Assembly: GCA_910585335.1 (NCBI GenBank)
Contig: CAJUCU010000026.1
Span: 1 to 16,573 of the forward strand
Direction of reading: 5' to 3'
Source: an uncultured Bacilli bacterium
GTDB lineage: Bacteria > Bacillota_I > Bacilli_A > RF39 > UBA660
Length of the DNA: 16,573 bases
The position numbers and the translations under genes were made by a program. The notes below the pieces were generated by a model, which saw nothing but the letters and a program-made list of their open reading frames with translations, was not told the origin of the DNA and did not search any database. Of the stretch, positions 14,188-16,573 are shown piece by piece; position 1 is the first letter of the stretch; each line of letters starts with the position of its first letter.

Positions 14188-15893
14188 TTATGGTGCTGTT
14201 AAAACTAAGTGGAATCCATAGTTGCTACTCCCTGCACCTGCACTACTATTATCGCCAGTTGTTAATGTGTAGATACCTAGGTATCTATTCTCATTTGAAG
14301 CCATTCCTCCTCTTAACATCCATGGTCTTTCTTTTGAAAGCAAATAAAAGAGCATAGCATCATTATACCAATTTTCCACTTCTGCTGAAGCATGAGAGAG
14401 GCAGGAATTTCCACTACATGCTGTTAGTAGATTGTTGGTTGTATAAAAATTATAGTACTTATCTTCTAACCAGTTTTTTCCTGTAAATATACTATCATCC
14501 GCTAATAATCCTGTATACCCAGAGTTATATGCTGTTGTATTGCCTGAATATTTATTTCCGTTCGGTGCATAATCTCCCATCACATACTCCCAGGCTCCTC
14601 CACTCATGTCATAAATTCCATATATTGTTCCTGTCATAGATGCTCCAGTTCCACTTTCTTTTATGTCATAGGTGTATTGACAGCCAGTAGTATTTATATC
14701 ATCGATTGTTCCATAACTACACCCAGTAATATATTCACGTGATTTGTTTGGATAAATTTCTTTATTCGTTCCTGTAAAGTCTCTATTTCCTAGTTTTCAA
14801 TATTAGCTACTTGGATTCCTCTCCAACTTGTCACATTTGGCTTGATCATAGAATCTAGTGTTGTTACATTTCCTCCACCATTTGCAGCGCTTGGATCACT
14901 GCTACTCGTTTCAAATTTTCCAACCCATATTCCTGATAGTTCATCGCTACCAAAAGTAAACGCATCAGGGGTTCTCCAGCCACTTACACCTTCACTTACT
15001 TTATATTGTGGTGTTCCTGTATCTTTTTCTTCTTTACTGATAAATTTGACATCGATTTCTCCTGGAAGTGCTTGAGTTGGAGCGGTAGTTAAGTAACTTC
15101 CTTGTTTTCCATAGTAATTAGTACCATCTTCACTTCCAATTGTATAAGAATATCTGGGAATCCAAACCCACATTGTTTCAATATCAGTCATGGCAATAGT
15201 ACTTCCTACTGGGGCACTCATATAATTACTTCTAGTTGCACTACTTACTGTTACTGCATTGGCCCATCTTCCTAAGTCATAATCATACCAGTTCGCATTA
15301 TCTGCTTTTACCCAACTTGACTTTGCCTCATCGTAGACTACTTTTATCATATTATCATCTAAAACTGCTTTGGGAATAATCCCTTCTATTGCTTTCTTTC
15401 CTGTTGGAAAAGATAGAGGTTTATTAGCAAGTCCTGGATTACTTCCAAATGTTACTGTTTGATTTTCTCCTGTATTGTTGGTTACTTTTAGCTTGTATGT
15501 TTTTACTTCATCTACACTAAAGACAGCCCCTTCTTTTTCTGGTGGTATGTCATTTTCTTCATCGAAACTTACACTTACTCCGTCTGATGCCTGATACCAA
15601 AGGTTGAACTTTGCATTTATGACATTTACATTTTTCAAACTGACTGTCATTAGTTTAGTTTCGCCACTATCTAACACTAGGCTATTCGTGTTATCTAGTT
15701 CTCTACTTTCTAGTAGGGCATAAAGATTTCCTGTTACAATATTTAAAGCACCGCGACTTTCTACTGTACTTGTAAAAAGAGCGAAAGAAAATCCACCAAC
15801 TAGTAAGAAAATACTAAGTACTCCTATTAATACTATATAATTGCTTTTTACATTTTGGTTTCTTTTCAAACTATACTTTATCTTACCTAGCAT
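14188..15893 (-). pseudogene. SipW/TasA-type exported surface protein with FGE/C-type-lectin-like domain, broken in the middle
   Basis: Two reading frames form one broken gene. The 5' part (15893-14790, 367 aa) has a Lys/Arg start, a hydrophobic segment (19-38) and the F-A-L-F-T-S-T pattern of SipW-processed TasA/camelysin-type proteins, then a beta domain (about 40-160), WVWIPRYSYTI (242-252) and LSGIWVGKFE (319-328). It stops after SWRGIQVANIEN. The 3' part (about 14796-14188) continues in another frame with the expected remainder: a TGCS segment, GIYDMSGGAWEYVMGDY, PWMLRGG and YGFHLVL, the core pattern of formylglycine-generating-enzyme-like (C-type lectin fold) domains. Total length is 3n+2. 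From memory of related proteins, a block with H-M-x-K-N-x-E-W-G-A-V-A-Y-L-S should stand at the junction and is missing, so a deletion probably caused the frame break. GAGGTGA precedes the start. Confidence 0.75.
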
Positions 15894-15917
15894 TCTTTCA
15901 CCTCTTTTCTTTATAAA

Positions 15918-16573
15918 CTATAAAAATAATTGATATGGATTTTCTCTACTACCATCACCTGTTGTAATTACAACACTAGACTTTAAATAAACGGAAGGAC
16001 GGATAACTGGATATGTATGATCCGCGTAATTATTATCTATTTTTCCATTTTCATTTAAACCAGCGACATAATCTGAATAAGAAGAACGTGCTGTTATTGT
16101 CCATTGATATGTCTGATTAAATAACCAACTACTGTCTTTGCAGCTTAAGTCATACTCATATAAATTAGCGGCTAAACAGGTATTAGTCCCTGCTGTATAA
16201 CCATAATCACTTGGGTAGATAAGACCTACTTCTCCTATCCAATTTGTAGCTCTTCCATTATATACTGATGTTCCTCTTTCTTGATTATAAAAATCACTAG
16301 CTGTGATTTTAGTATTTATGTGACCTCCTAAATACCATTTTGTTTTGCCTATCATATTTTTAGCTATATCACTCAAGCCTGTACTATTAAAATCACATGG
16401 AGTAGTTGCATTATTTTTTCCATAGGGGCAGGTTCCCTCTGTTCTATTATAGTAAGGACCATTATTTAATACATCTTTTAAGCTGCTGTCATTCCACTCA
16501 TTACTTCCATATTCACTATCAGAACTTCCTGTACCACTTGGTTTATTATCCCAACTATATGTACCAATCGATT
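15918..16573 (-). CDS. Surface protein, C-terminal part, gene cut by the window edge
   Basis: The frame is open from the window edge (first full codon ends at 16571) to the stop at 15918, giving 217 residues. The in-frame TTG at 16376 is not a credible start because coding clearly continues upstream. The visible part contains W-N-D-S-S-L-K-D-V-L and T-K-W-Y-L-G-G segments, G-L-I-Y-P-S-D-Y-G-Y, several Cys, and an end with IRPSVYLKSSV followed by GDGSRENPYQL. This end type (R-P-S/A-V-Y/W-L, then D-G-x-x-x-N-P-Y-x-L) belongs to large exported proteins of gut Bacillota, similar to the DUF6273 style. The N-terminus, where a signal sequence is expected, is outside the window. The next gene begins 24 nt downstream and encodes a related kind of surface protein, so the two probably form an array. 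Function unknown. Confidence 0.8.
   Translation of the reverse strand, partial: SIGTYSWDNKPSGTGSSDSEYGSNEWNDSSLKDVLNNGPYYNRTEGTCPYGKNNATTPCDFNSTGLSDIAKNMIGKTKWYLGGHINTKITASDFYNQERGTSVYNGRATNWIGEVGLIYPSDYGYTAGTNTCLAANLYEYDLSCKDSSWLFNQTYQWTITARSSYSDYVAGLNENGKIDNNYADHTYPVIRPSVYLKSSVVITTGDGSRENPYQLFL

Noticed and set aside
14188..14637. Independent 149-aa gene starting at the ATG at 14637
   Set aside because: No SD precedes this ATG, and coding-like sequence of the same protein continues upstream in the same frame to about 14796, so it is the tail of the broken gene.
14188..15893. Diversity-generating retroelement target, because of the C-type-lectin-like domain
   Set aside because: No reverse transcriptase and no template repeat of the 3' end are seen in the window; the resemblance is limited to the fold type.
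1..16573. CRISPR array, tRNA, rRNA, insertion-sequence ends or prophage attachment sites
   Set aside because: No regularly spaced repeats, no cloverleaf or rRNA-like stretches, and no paired terminal repeats were seen on either strand.

Overview
The window is AT-rich and every supported gene lies on the minus strand, so transcription runs from high to low coordinates. The gene order (priA, fmt, rlmN, PP2C phosphatase, PASTA kinase, rsgA, rpe) is the housekeeping cluster of low-GC Gram-positives (Bacillota). UGG encodes Trp and TGA is used as a stop (for example in the rlmN/prpC ATGA overlap), so this is not a Mycoplasma code-4 genome. The surface-protein type at the right edge suggests an uncultured, probably gut-associated Bacilli/RF39-like or related lineage; that placement is inference.

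Right edge (14188-16573): two neighbouring genes for large exported proteins. One is cut by the window edge (15918-16573). The other (14188-15893) has a SipW/TasA-type signal anchor and an FGE/C-type-lectin-like C-terminus, but is split by a frame break that probably also removed a block of the domain. A hairpin with a U-tract (14097-14140) separates this region from the housekeeping block.

Centre (2904-14017): a PD-(D/E)XK nuclease-family protein, priA, then a promoter driving a 406-aa C-terminally anchored protein of unknown function, fmt, and a 242-aa bitopic membrane protein. A second promoter drives rlmN-prpC-prkC-rsgA-rpe, which are tightly coupled (ATGA and TAATG overlaps, an 8-nt gap, and a directly abutting TAA/ATG). 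Compared with the Bacillus arrangement (priA-def-fmt-rsmB-rlmN-prpC-prkC-rsgA-rpe-thiN), def, rsmB and thiN are absent here and membrane proteins of unknown function stand between the conserved genes.

Left part (39-2844): single-gene units. They are a bitopic protein with a Pro/Asn/Gln-rich cytoplasmic tail, a membrane-anchored 3D-domain protein (probable cell-wall enzyme) and a cytoplasmic metallophosphoesterase. The 3D gene has an unusual upstream region: its apparent promoter sits inside a long inverted repeat whose distal arm contains the Shine-Dalgarno sequence, and TGTAAA-type direct repeats reminiscent of WalR boxes overlap the -35. Three hairpins in series follow this gene.

The functional theme is translation quality and ribosome maturation (Fmt, RlmN, RsgA), replication restart (PriA), and PASTA-kinase/phosphatase signalling next to candidate cell-envelope proteins. 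The most notable unexplained items are the 406-aa family with an ADP-ribosyltransferase-like motif pattern, the hairpin-embedded promoter of the 3D gene, a promoter sequence shared by those two genes, and the internally deleted surface-protein gene.
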